From Microvirga ossetica (GTDB taxonomy: Bacteria > Pseudomonadota > Alphaproteobacteria > Rhizobiales > Beijerinckiaceae), in contig NZ_CP016616.1 of assembly GCF_002741015.1 (NCBI RefSeq), positions 479,501 through 543,500 of the forward strand: a stretch of 64,000 nt of DNA. The letters are read 5' to 3'. Of the stretch, positions 45,742 to 54,332 are shown piece by piece (the first letter of the stretch is position 1; each line of letters opens with the position of its first letter). A program made the translations under genes and the position numbers. The notes under the pieces are model-generated. The model saw nothing but the letters and a program-made list of their open reading frames with translations, searched no databases and was not told where the DNA came from.

Positions 45742-46689
45742 CTACTTGATCTCGTTGTAGCGTTCGGCCTGTTCGAGATTGTCTTTTGTGATCAGGGTCG
45801 GCGTGATCAGAGTTGTCTTCAGCTCCGTCTTGTTCCGGATGTTGTTCACGATCGACTGCAACGCAGTTCTGACCTGCTTGCTGGGGCCTTGATCGACAGT
45901 GCCGATCATCTCGCCGGCTTTCACGGCCTTGAGGGCCTCTGGATAAGCGTCATAGCTTACGAGCTTCACCTTACCGCTCAGTCCCATCCCGCGGATGGCC
46001 TCCAAGGCACCGAGAGCCATGTCATCGTTAACGACCAACATGACGTCGGGAGGGTTACCCGTGAGGGATGTGAGAATGTTTTGAGCAACGGTGAGTGATT
46101 TCGCCCGGTCCCAGTCGCCCGGCTGTTCCGCAACGATCTTGTACTTCTCGCCGCCCTCTTTGAGCGCCTCGTGGATACCTTGGACTCGATCAATCGAGGT
46201 GCTCGATCCCGACTGTCCGGCGATGACGGCTACCCGGGCGCCGTTCGGCATGTTCTTGAGAACCCATTCCCCCTGCAAGCGGCCGCCCGCAACATTGTCA
46301 GCCCTGACCGACGGTACGGGCGATGACGTGCCCTCGACATGACGGTCGACCGCGACGATTGGAATCTTCTCTTTGAGGACGACGTTGATCGCCGGCGCCG
46401 TCGCCTTGATGTCCGTTGGTGCGACGATGATTCCGTCAACGCCTTGGTTCAGCGCATTCTCGAGATCGGAGCCCTGTTTAGGGGTGCTGTTTTGCGCATC
46501 CTGAATGAGGAGTTTGACATCCAGCTTCTTGGCCTCATCCAGAACCTCCTGTCGCATAAACTGGTAGAAGGGAATGGTGAGGCTGACGAAGTTGACCGCA
46601 ATCGTTTCTCCCGCGGCAAAAGCCGACGAAGCCGAGGCAAGGCTAGCGACGGCAAACGTACTTCCGAGAAGCCACTTCTTAATCGACAT
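45742..46689 (-). CDS. RbsB-type sugar-binding protein (first one of transporter 2)
   Basis: The 315-residue protein has a signal peptide (LGSTFAVASLASASSAFA) and the ribose-binding-protein fold: VNFVSLTIPFYQFMRQEV, DLENALNQGVDGIIVAPTD, AGQSGSSTSIDRVQGIHEAL, and VVNDDMALGALEAIRGMG. It precedes the ATPase and permease genes in the same operon and shares many positions with the binding protein at 42043-42993. Confidence 0.92.
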   Translation of the reverse strand: MSIKKWLLGSTFAVASLASASSAFAAGETIAVNFVSLTIPFYQFMRQEVLDEAKKLDVKLLIQDAQNSTPKQGSDLENALNQGVDGIIVAPTDIKATAPAINVVLKEKIPIVAVDRHVEGTSSPVPSVRADNVAGGRLQGEWVLKNMPNGARVAVIAGQSGSSTSIDRVQGIHEALKEGGEKYKIVAEQPGDWDRAKSLTVAQNILTSLTGNPPDVMLVVNDDMALGALEAIRGMGLSGKVKLVSYDAYPEALKAVKAGEMIGTVDQGPSKQVRTALQSIVNNIRNKTELKTTLITPTLITKDNLEQAERYNEIK

Positions 46690-46746
46690 AGGTTTCCTCC
46701 CTAGGCAAAGACCCTGTGATGAGCATTCTAGAGACGGGTCGCTTCT

Positions 46747-47811
46747 CTAAACGCGAACCAAAACCTTCATCATTGCGCCCGTTGGATCGAGCAGAGGCTT
46801 GAAACCCTTCTCAAGGATGTCAGTCAATTCGATCTCGTCGTCGATCATGGTTTCGACCGGGAACAGTCCACTTCGGATCATGTCGATGACACGCGGCCAG
46901 ATCGTGAGCGGATAGCAGAGCGAACCCTGGATCGTGATATCCTTGATAATCCACTTGAAGGGCTCGACCGGCGTTTTGCCTTGCATCAAACCGACGACGA
47001 CAACGACTCCTTGGGCCCTAACCGCGTCGATGCACGCATCGAGCGCACGCCCGTTGCCGGCGCATTCCACCGCTGCATCGACCCCGATGCCTTCATCGGT
47101 TTCCTGGCGGATTCGGTCTACAACCGACTCCGTCGTAGGGTCGAGGAGCACCGCGCCGACGCCGAGCTGTTCGATGCGTGACCGACGATTAGGGTTCGGC
47201 TCGCTTACGAAGATTCGCCCGGCCCCAGCGGCGCGGGCTGCCAAGACCGCGAGAGCTCCAATCGGGCCGGCTCCTGTGATCAGGATGGTGCCTCCCGGCT
47301 TGAGGCCGCTCCGGTCGATCGCGTGAACTGCTACGGCTGCGGGCTCAATCAATGCGCCCTGTTGATCGGTCACGTCGTCCGGCAGCTTGATTGCATTGTA
47401 ATCTTTGACAACCGCAAACTCGCCCATTCCACCCCAGGGCCAGCTGAGCCCGATGGTGGCGCCACGGCCACTGAGGAAGGCCAAGTTGCGGCTGCCGAAG
47501 TAGCCGTCCCGAGGGCCGAGCTGCGGCTGGATCGAGACGCGGTCGCCAGGTCGGAGGGTCGTTACGCTCCGGCCGACCGCCTCGACCCGTCCGGCAAACT
47601 CGTGACCGAGGATCTGAGGCAAGGCCGAGCCGCTGAAACTATTCGGCGTCGCGGAGGTCCAGATCGGTCCTTCCGTGTATTCGTGGAGATCGGTTCCGCA
47701 GATGCCGCAATAGGTCGAGCGTACCAGGACTTCGTCGTCTGCTATCGTGCTTGGCTCGTCGACGTCATCAATGCGGACATCGTGTTTGCCATAGAAACGT
47801 ACGGCCTTCAT
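46747..47811 (-). CDS. Zn-dependent medium-chain dehydrogenase (butanediol/sorbitol type)
   Basis: The 354-residue MDR protein has the catalytic zinc residues Cys38 in YCGICGTDLHEY and His70-Glu71 in LGHEFAG, a GDRVSIQP segment, IEPAAVAVHA and the Rossmann motif ITGAGPIGALAV (about 174-185). The four-cysteine structural zinc loop is missing, which fits some polyol dehydrogenases and not others. It is encoded between the binding protein and the TIM-barrel protein, so it probably carries out the first NAD-linked oxidation of the imported polyol to a ketone. Confidence 0.88.
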   Translation of the reverse strand: MKAVRFYGKHDVRIDDVDEPSTIADDEVLVRSTYCGICGTDLHEYTEGPIWTSATPNSFSGSALPQILGHEFAGRVEAVGRSVTTLRPGDRVSIQPQLGPRDGYFGSRNLAFLSGRGATIGLSWPWGGMGEFAVVKDYNAIKLPDDVTDQQGALIEPAAVAVHAIDRSGLKPGGTILITGAGPIGALAVLAARAAGAGRIFVSEPNPNRRSRIEQLGVGAVLLDPTTESVVDRIRQETDEGIGVDAAVECAGNGRALDACIDAVRAQGVVVVVGLMQGKTPVEPFKWIIKDITIQGSLCYPLTIWPRVIDMIRSGLFPVETMIDDEIELTDILEKGFKPLLDPTGAMMKVLVRV

Positions 47812-47956
47812 AAAAGCCTCCTTAAGGATCGCTTCCTCCCGTCAACACACGCCGGCTGTTAGCCTGGTTCTTTGTTCTATGGGCCGGCCCACAGTGTGGG
47901 CCGTGCCGGTGCTTGGTGTTCTGTTGACGGTGTTTGGTTTGATTTATCCGTGTCGA

Positions 47957-48829
47957 CTAGGCTGCCACAGCCAGCTTTTCAAACTGCCGCATCGTCGTTT
48001 CAAAGGATCGCCGTGCCATTTCCTCAAGGGGCAGCTTCCGAAATTCTGCCGAGAGGATTTCGACACCGTAGGGTCCTTTATACCCAGCAGCTTGCACCGC
48101 CTTGATGAAGGCCGGCGGATTCAAATCGCCCTCTCCCGCGAGGCGACGATGATGAATGGTATCTTCCCACAGGTCCGCGCCTACGACGTTCTTGGGGGCA
48201 TCGTCGAGTTCGACAGCACCAATGTACTGGGCGGGAATCTTGGAGACCTCATTGTAGTCAATGCCCCCACGAGCGAGGTGCCAGATGTCGACCAGGATTC
48301 CACCATTGGGCTGCGCTGCGCCTTCAACGATGCCAAGAGCGGTGTCGATTGTTCTGACATTGCTCCACGGCATGATCTCCAGCACGATCGATGTTCCATG
48401 GTCGGCGGCCTCGCGGCAGAGCTGAGCAAACTCATCCCTCATCCGGGGAATGTCGGCGACAGGGTCGTGGAAGCCAGGTCCAACCTTGAGATCGCGCATG
48501 CCCAAGGCAGCAGCGGCCTCAAGCATCTCCGCACGGATCTTATCGGATTCCCTGCGGCGCTCGCCGTCGGCGAACCAATCGAGCAGGAACTCCATTTCGA
48601 CGTACTTGATGCCATTGTCGTCCAAGATGCGTTTCATCTCGGGCAGGCCGATCTTGCCGGCAGTGGCCATCACATCTTCATGGATGAGACCCACACCGCG
48701 GTAGCCGGCGCGAGCGGCAGCTTCGATCCGATCGCGGAACGGGAAAGGGCTTAGTTCGGTTGGCCCAAGTGGATAAACATCCCCGGCAATGGTGAAGTAG
48801 GCAGCAAGGAGTTCGATGTTATTCGCCAT
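47957..48829 (-). CDS. AP-endonuclease-2-type TIM-barrel isomerase/dehydratase-like protein
   Basis: From the ATG at 48829 (SD AGAGGAA) the product is 290 residues in the sugar phosphate isomerase/epimerase superfamily. This superfamily includes IolE inosose dehydratase and 3-dehydroshikimate dehydratase. Metal-ligand positions are visible: Glu in YVEMEFLLDW, Glu in IVLEIMPWSN, Asp and His in VDIWHLARG, and a late Glu in GVEILSAEFR. In a cluster with a polyol dehydrogenase and a ring-cleaving dioxygenase, a dehydratase role leading towards an aromatic diol/triol is attractive. That is inference; epimerase activity is the alternative. Confidence 0.82.
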   Translation of the reverse strand: MANNIELLAAYFTIAGDVYPLGPTELSPFPFRDRIEAAARAGYRGVGLIHEDVMATAGKIGLPEMKRILDDNGIKYVEMEFLLDWFADGERRRESDKIRAEMLEAAAALGMRDLKVGPGFHDPVADIPRMRDEFAQLCREAADHGTSIVLEIMPWSNVRTIDTALGIVEGAAQPNGGILVDIWHLARGGIDYNEVSKIPAQYIGAVELDDAPKNVVGADLWEDTIHHRRLAGEGDLNPPAFIKAVQAAGYKGPYGVEILSAEFRKLPLEEMARRSFETTMRQFEKLAVAA

Positions 48830-48891
48830 GACAGATTCCTCTTGGTTGTTGGCATCGGAGCGATCCCGCATCAGACCGCGTGTTTCATCCT

Positions 48892-49803
48892 TCAGGCGGA
48901 TGGAGCCTTTGCGGAGAGGGTGAAGTCCCAATTGATCAGCCAGCACGGGGCGGTCATCCCTAAGCGGGAGACCTCCTTGGGATCCTCAATCTTTTGAAGA
49001 TCGGCGATCAGGGTTTCCTTGACGCCGAACACCGCGTCTTCCGACAGGTACTCGCAATCCGGCGTGAAGATGTGCGTGATGACCGGATCATAGCCTGGTG
49101 CCGTCACGATGAAGTGGATATGGGCCGGCCGGTTGGGATGGCGGCCCAGCGCGGCCAGCATCTTGCCCACAGGCCCGTCGTCAGGAATCGGATAGTAGCG
49201 GGGCTTCACCGACCGGAACCAGTAGGCTCCCTCTTGGTCGGACGTAAACACACCGCGCAGGTTCCAGTCCGGTTGCACGCCTTTCTGCTGGATGTCGTAG
49301 AACCCGTCGTCGTTGGTTTGCCAGACGTCGATCAAGGCCCCGGCGACTGGATTACCGGCCGTGTCGAGCACCCGCCCGCGCACCACCGTGGGCTCGCCCT
49401 TGTGGTCAAGGCAGATGTTGGTTCCATGCTCGTAGCGGGGTGCCTCCGGCACATAGAATGGACCGAGAATCGTGTTCTCGGTGGCACCGCTCGGACGTCG
49501 GTGATTGATAGCATCGACCAGCATCGAGACACCGAGCGTATCGGAGAGCAGGATGAACTCCTGACGCCACTCTGTGCATGTCTGACCCACCTCGGTGAGG
49601 AACTGGATGGCCTTGAGCCATTCCTCATGGGTTGGCTCAATCTCTTTGACCGCCGCGTGCAGGTGCTTGACGATGACTCCCATGATCTCCCGCAGGCGCG
49701 GGTCGATATCGGCTCCCATGCGGGCGTTGACCACCTCGACGGAAGTTTCTTCCTCAAAGTATGGGTACTTCTTGGCGGACCGGCCGCCTCTGATCTCATC
49801 CAT
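48892..49803 (-). CDS. Hydroxyquinol 1,2-dioxygenase-like intradiol dioxygenase
   Basis: The 303-residue protein has the intradiol N-terminal helical domain (TEVGQTCTEWRQEFILLSD) and the catalytic domain with TENTILGPFYVPEAP and the iron ligands: Tyr169 in DDGFYDIQ, Tyr204 in RYYPIPDDGPVG, and His228/His230 in RPAHIHF. The length and these motifs fit hydroxyquinol 1,2-dioxygenases, which open 1,2,4-trihydroxybenzene to maleylacetate. The maleylacetate reductase gene immediately upstream supports this over catechol or chlorocatechol. No aromatic hydroxylase or FAD monooxygenase that would supply hydroxyquinol from resorcinol is encoded in the window. Confidence 0.9.
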   Translation of the reverse strand: MDEIRGGRSAKKYPYFEEETSVEVVNARMGADIDPRLREIMGVIVKHLHAAVKEIEPTHEEWLKAIQFLTEVGQTCTEWRQEFILLSDTLGVSMLVDAINHRRPSGATENTILGPFYVPEAPRYEHGTNICLDHKGEPTVVRGRVLDTAGNPVAGALIDVWQTNDDGFYDIQQKGVQPDWNLRGVFTSDQEGAYWFRSVKPRYYPIPDDGPVGKMLAALGRHPNRPAHIHFIVTAPGYDPVITHIFTPDCEYLSEDAVFGVKETLIADLQKIEDPKEVSRLGMTAPCWLINWDFTLSAKAPSA

Positions 49804-49917
49804 GGCGCTTCCTCACTTCATCAGTTACCGATCGGTTGCCGCGCCCAATCGTTCGGCGCCCCCGACTCGTGTTATTGGTAGCCGCTTGGTCGTCTCGTAC
49901 CGGCGCTGATCGCTGGA

Positions 49918-50988
49918 TTACGCCGCGATCGAGTCGGGCGGATCGCCGACGTAGGCACGTGCAATCAGTTCGCGGATTGCCTCACGCTCCAACGGGCGCG
50001 GGTTCCAATACGGATTGGACAATGCGCGGTCAGTGGCCTCATCGATGCCGCTCTCTGGCATCCCGAGGTCCTTCAGGGCTCTGCGGGCCCCGACACGTCC
50101 CGCGAGGTCATAAAGCCCGCGGGCGGCATCATGCGTTCCCAGAATGCCAGCCAATTCATCCACGACACCTGGGATGTTGGGGGCGTTGTATGCCAGGGCG
50201 TGGGGCAGGACAACGGTATGGGTCTCAGCATGCGGCAGGTCGAACGAGCCCCCGAGCGTGTGGCACAGTTTGTGGTGGATAGACATGCCGACTGCGCCCA
50301 GGCATGTCCCGCACAGCCATGCGCCATAGAGCGCGTCGGAGCGGGCTTCGCGATCCTGGGGGCTCTCGACGATGATGGGCAAGGCACGAGCAAGAGCTCG
50401 GATCGCTTCCTTCGCCATGAGGCTGATCACGGGATTGCGGTCCCTGGCATAGAGGGCTTCGACTGCATGCGCGATAGCATTGATACCGCTGGTACCTGAT
50501 AGCGCGGGCGGGAGTGTGAGAGTGAGATCAACGTCGTAGATCACCACCTCCGGCAGCACTTTTGGACTCGACTGCGTGACCTTCGCACCATCCCGGGTCT
50601 CGCCAAGGATCGGCGTCATTTCCGAACCGGCATAGGTCGTTGGAGCGACGATCTGAGGCAGATCGGTGCGTAGTGCAATCGCCTTTGCCAAGCCAGTTGT
50701 CGAACCGCCACCAACTGCCACGAGGCCATCGACGTGCCGCTCGGCCACGACTCTCATCGCCTCGTCCGTCACATGGACGGGCGTGTGCATCGTTGCCCCT
50801 GCGAATACGCCGGCGGATCGTGCACCTAATCGGGAGGCCGTCGCTTGAGCATCGGCTTCCTGCTGCGGGGTTGCAAGGACGAGGACGCGCTGGAGGCCAA
50901 GTCGCTCGACTTCAGCGGGCAGTTGCTCAAGCGTGCCGAAGCCGAAAATCACCCGGGCAGGGTTGGCGTTATAGGTGAACGGTGTCAT
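49918..50988 (-). CDS. Maleylacetate reductase
   Basis: From the ATG at 50988 the product is 356 residues of the iron-type alcohol dehydrogenase superfamily. It shows VAVGGGSTTGLAKAIA (NAD site), PTTYAGSEMTPI, INAIAHAVEALYA, GMSIHHKLCHTLGG and HAETHTVVLPHA, the classic maleylacetate reductase set with the metal-ligand His residues. It reduces maleylacetate to 3-oxoadipate. Its ATG overlaps the TGA of the small ORF upstream, so translation is coupled. It is followed by the dioxygenase gene after 114 bp. Confidence 0.92.
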   Translation of the reverse strand: MTPFTYNANPARVIFGFGTLEQLPAEVERLGLQRVLVLATPQQEADAQATASRLGARSAGVFAGATMHTPVHVTDEAMRVVAERHVDGLVAVGGGSTTGLAKAIALRTDLPQIVAPTTYAGSEMTPILGETRDGAKVTQSSPKVLPEVVIYDVDLTLTLPPALSGTSGINAIAHAVEALYARDRNPVISLMAKEAIRALARALPIIVESPQDREARSDALYGAWLCGTCLGAVGMSIHHKLCHTLGGSFDLPHAETHTVVLPHALAYNAPNIPGVVDELAGILGTHDAARGLYDLAGRVGARRALKDLGMPESGIDEATDRALSNPYWNPRPLEREAIRELIARAYVGDPPDSIAA

Positions 50989-51140
50989 CGGACCACACCC
51001 ACCTTCGAGAGGATAACTTCGTCCCTCAGCTCGGGTTCGATGCAGTGCCTCGGAGCGTTCGACAGCGCGAAGCACGCGAGGGCTTCCGATACGCTCTTCA
51101 TAAGGTTGCGCTCCGTCCATTTAGCTGCACCGAGAACCAT
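50985..51140 (-). CDS. 51-residue leader ORF coupled to maleylacetate reductase, possible MmgE/PrpD remnant
   Basis: A very good SD (GGGAGGAAACC) precedes ATG 51140. The frame runs 51 codons and its TGA shares bases with the ATG of the reductase (ATGA). The peptide includes SVSEALACFALS and PELRDEVILSKVGVV, which resembles the first 40 residues of MmgE/PrpD proteins (S..LA.FA......P.EV...AK....D..GV). I see it as the surviving 5' end of such a gene, now acting as a translational leader. A true small protein is the alternative. Confidence 0.5.
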   Translation of the reverse strand: MVLGAAKWTERNLMKSVSEALACFALSNAPRHCIEPELRDEVILSKVGVVR

Positions 51141-51179
51141 GGCTGGTTTCCTCCCTGCCGTTTGTCATGTGCGTTATAT

Positions 51180-51202
51180 GAACAATGTGCATATTCTGCA
51201 CC
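51180..51202. promoter_or_regulatory. Operator-like inverted repeat upstream of the hydroxyquinol operon
   Basis: GAACAATGTGCA continues as TGTGC-N7-GCACC, matching the sites at 36657-36680 and 38231-38253 in sequence and spacing. It lies about 46 bp before the leader ORF at 51140. 51203-51562 also serves the divergent Lrp-type gene; it is AT-rich and otherwise featureless to me. Confidence 0.6.
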
Positions 51203-51562
51203 AATTTCGGATTGCGTCAACATGAGGAGGTTGCGACAAAGGCGCATTCAGAGGCGGGCGCAGGCCGGAATTCACGGGTTATGAGCAAAAATATGTAAGT
51301 TCATAACTTGTTACTACGCGTCATTTCGAGCTTAAAAATAGATTACCATCCAACAGGCCAAGCACTCATCTGCCATAGCTGCTTTATTGAGCGCGAATTG
51401 CAGCCGACATGTACATTCGCAGGAGCCAGATCAACTTCTCCTAAGCAAAATAAACAAGGGGGATTGGGGCGGAGTTATTTTCCTCGCTGCGCAAGCATTG
51501 TGATATTCAGCGCGAAGACTATTATATTGAATACGGTTCAGGTCACACGAGGCGAGTGCGTG

Positions 51563-52057
51563 ATGGCGAAAAAAACGAATGCGGTTCAACCCATATCGTC
51601 CGGTCCTGTGGCTTTGGATGCCACAGACCGAAAGCTATTAAGCTTGTTGGCTGAGGACAGCTCGCGAAGCTACGTTGAACTAGGGAATCTATTGAACCTT
51701 TCACCGCCCGCCGTTCATGAGAGGGTTAAGCGGCTCAAGCGCGATCGAGTTATCGTAGCCACTCAAGCCAAGCTTGATGGCTGCAAAGTCGGGCGCACGT
51801 TGCTGACGTTCGTGCTTGTCACCACGAATGGGGTCGCAAGCACTAAGCGGCTCCTCGCTCTGTCCTCGCTGCCGGAAGTTGAGGAAATTCATACAGTAGC
51901 GGGCGATAGCGCAGTCATGCTCAAAGTGCGCCCTCGTGATACTGAAGGTTTAGAAGAGCTATTGGCACGCATAGAGAGCATCGAAGGGGTGGAGGCCACT
52001 CGAAGCTACATTGCGCTATCGACGTTTTTAGAACGTGGGCCCAGTCCTGAACTGTGA
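51563..52057 (+). CDS. Lrp/AsnC-family transcriptional regulator
   Basis: From the ATG at 51563 the product is 164 residues: an N-terminal winged helix (LDATDRKLLSLLAEDSSRSYVELG, SPPAVHERVKRLKRDRVI) and a RAM effector domain with EVEEIHTVAGDSAVMLKVRP and the GVEATRSYIALST end. It diverges from the maleylacetate reductase operon and might co-regulate it, for example in response to an amino or keto acid. Confidence 0.9.
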   Translation: MAKKTNAVQPISSGPVALDATDRKLLSLLAEDSSRSYVELGNLLNLSPPAVHERVKRLKRDRVIVATQAKLDGCKVGRTLLTFVLVTTNGVASTKRLLALSSLPEVEEIHTVAGDSAVMLKVRPRDTEGLEELLARIESIEGVEATRSYIALSTFLERGPSPEL

Positions 52058-52667
52058 TTGGGCAGCGAGCTATCGTGATCGCTCTAGGTGCGGGTGCCGC
52101 CGCAGGCACTTGGACCGCAGCGCGTCGGAGAACGTCTGGTTGGGACAAGCGACATCCTCCTCGGTCCCATTCAATGGTCCGCTTCAGCCTGGTTAGCTGC
52201 CCTTAGCCCTAGGTCGCAGATGTGCCACAAGCGGCCCTTCCCACTGCATTCAACACGGTTGTGATGTGCGTCCTCTGGTCAGGCTAAGGCCAGAACTCCG
52301 GCAAGTGGCATTGCCGAAGGGAACAGAGATCCGGCCCGTCACGCCCGAGACGCTGAACCGGGAGCTCTTTGGAATTAGACGCAGGCACCTGTCCTTTATT
52401 GTCAAGCCAATGTCCGCTTCTATCAAGCACGTTCCCGCGAACTGATATCCCTTGGGCACCTGAGAAGTCGCTCGCCTCAACCGGGGACGATTTCGTCTGC
52501 CCAGCTCGTCGGGGGGCTGGCCGCCCGGGCACTGGCGGTCCCAACGCGACGTGCCCGGGAAGGCACGTTTATCTGGAACAAAGGTCATCATGATCATCTC
52601 GATGCCACCCATCATCACAGCCCTATCCTCTTCGACCGGAACCCGTGACCCCGAAGGACGTGTTCCG
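52058..52667. other. Intergenic region with no recognised feature
   Basis: About 600 bp between the Lrp-type gene and the DUF1254 gene. Frames present on either strand are short, lack family motifs and overlap each other. Confidence 0.4.
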
Positions 52668-54110
52668 ATGCTGACGAAACGCGATCTGCTTTGCTCGGCT
52701 GCGATGGCCGCACTCGCCGCTACGATGGCGAAGCCCACCCCGGCCATGGCGCAGACCAGGGCCGAATGGCCCAACCTCTTGGAGGCCAAGGACATCGCCG
52801 AGGAAGGCTTCATCTACGGCCTGCCGCTCGTGATGTTTTATGCGGTCATGCAGGAGTTCGCCGTGGACAGGAACTCGGGGCAGTTCAAGGCACCGTTCAA
52901 CGAGATCAACAACCAGCACCACGTCGCAACCCCGGCGGACACGGCCGTCATCACGCCGAACAGCGACACCCCTTACTCGTTCATCTGGCTGGATGTGCGC
53001 GCCGAACCGATGGTGATCTCGGTGCCGACGATCGAAAGGGACCGCTATTACTCGGTGCAGTTGATCGACGGCAACACCTACAATTTCGGCTATATCGGCA
53101 CACGCGCCACGGGAACCGAGGCGGGCGACTATCTCGTGGTCGGTCCCGACTGGAAAGGCGATGCGCCCACCGGGATCAAGCAAGTCTTCCGATCGACGAC
53201 ACCGTTCCCGCTCGCTCTTATCCGCACCCAGCTCTTCAATCCCGATGATATGCCGAACGTCGAGAGGATCCAGGCCGGGTACAAGGGGCAACCGCTTTCT
53301 GCCTTCCTCAAACACCCGGCCCCGCCCGCCGCGCCGAAGATCGAGTTCGTTCCTGCCACCACTGCCGGGATCAAGGATAACTTCTTCCAGTATCTCGATG
53401 CAGCCCTGCAATACGTCCCTGAGACGCCACGGGACAAGGCGATCCGCGCGAGACTTGCGAAGATTGGCATCGGCCCCGGCAGGACCTTTGACTTCAAGGA
53501 TCTATCGCTCGAACACAAAGCCGCAATCCTGGTCGCCATGAAGCAGGGTGACGACAAGGTCGACAAGTGGCTGGCCAGCGGCAACAAAGACATCAACGGC
53601 TGGAACGTCGGCGCGTTCTTTGGCGACGAGGCCTTCTACAACGGCGATTGGGTGATGCGGGCCGGCGCCGCCAAGGGCGGTCTCCTGGGCAACGATGCCG
53701 TCGAAGCCATGTATCCGTATACCCGAACCGACGCGACCGGTGAGCGGCTCGACGGCAGCAAGCACAAGTACACCATCACCTTCCCGCCTGGTCAGTTGCC
53801 GCCGGTGAACGCGTTCTGGTCGGTGACGATGTACGACGGCAAGAGCCAGTTCCTGGTCAAGAACCCGATCAATCGCTACCTCATCAACTCGCCGATGGTG
53901 TCGGCGATGAAGAAGGACGCGGACGGCTCGCTGACGCTGTACCTTCAAAAGGACAGCCCCGGTGCGGACAAGGAAGCCAATTGGCTTCCGGCGCCCAATG
54001 ACACGATCTATCTCGTGATGCGCCTCTATTGGCCGAAGCCGACGCCGCCTTCGATCTTGCCAGCGGGCGAAGGCACATGGCAGCCGCCCGGCGTGAAACG
54101 GGTCTCATAG
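52668..54110 (+). CDS. DUF1254/DUF1214 secreted protein, second copy
   Basis: From the ATG at 52668 (GAAGGA upstream) the product is 480 residues. It begins with a basic KRDLL and a hydrophobic signal sequence ending PAMAQ. The DUF1254 part includes NNQHHVATPADTAVITPNSD and PYSFIWLDVRAEPMVISVP. The DUF1214 part includes VNAFWSVTMYDGKSQFLVKN and LYLQKDSPGADKEANWLPAP. It belongs to a different subgroup from the protein at 21942-23453. An upstream in-frame ATG at 52551 would add 39 residues ahead of the signal sequence and is unlikely. Confidence 0.88.
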   Translation: MLTKRDLLCSAAMAALAATMAKPTPAMAQTRAEWPNLLEAKDIAEEGFIYGLPLVMFYAVMQEFAVDRNSGQFKAPFNEINNQHHVATPADTAVITPNSDTPYSFIWLDVRAEPMVISVPTIERDRYYSVQLIDGNTYNFGYIGTRATGTEAGDYLVVGPDWKGDAPTGIKQVFRSTTPFPLALIRTQLFNPDDMPNVERIQAGYKGQPLSAFLKHPAPPAAPKIEFVPATTAGIKDNFFQYLDAALQYVPETPRDKAIRARLAKIGIGPGRTFDFKDLSLEHKAAILVAMKQGDDKVDKWLASGNKDINGWNVGAFFGDEAFYNGDWVMRAGAAKGGLLGNDAVEAMYPYTRTDATGERLDGSKHKYTITFPPGQLPPVNAFWSVTMYDGKSQFLVKNPINRYLINSPMVSAMKKDADGSLTLYLQKDSPGADKEANWLPAPNDTIYLVMRLYWPKPTPPSILPAGEGTWQPPGVKRVS

Positions 54111-54332
54111 GAGGCGCGGGTTTCGTGCGCCTCTCGGTCGCAAGGTCGTTGCGATAGCTTCGCCGGTTCCCGTACTGTCCGCAGTGGGTCAGGTGGCGAA
54201 ATTTGCGGACTTTCCGGAATGTCCGGTTCTCCGAGGAAAGCTGCTCTTGAACTCAGGTCGCACGCGGTGACAGCATTTGCTGCAGTCGGATCAGGTAAGC
54301 CAGAATTGGATAATTTGGCTTACAAGCAGGAG

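Noticed and set aside
48892..49803. Catechol or chlorocatechol 1,2-dioxygenase
   Set aside because: Adjacent maleylacetate reductase and absence of muconate cycloisomerase or dienelactone hydrolase genes favour hydroxyquinol.
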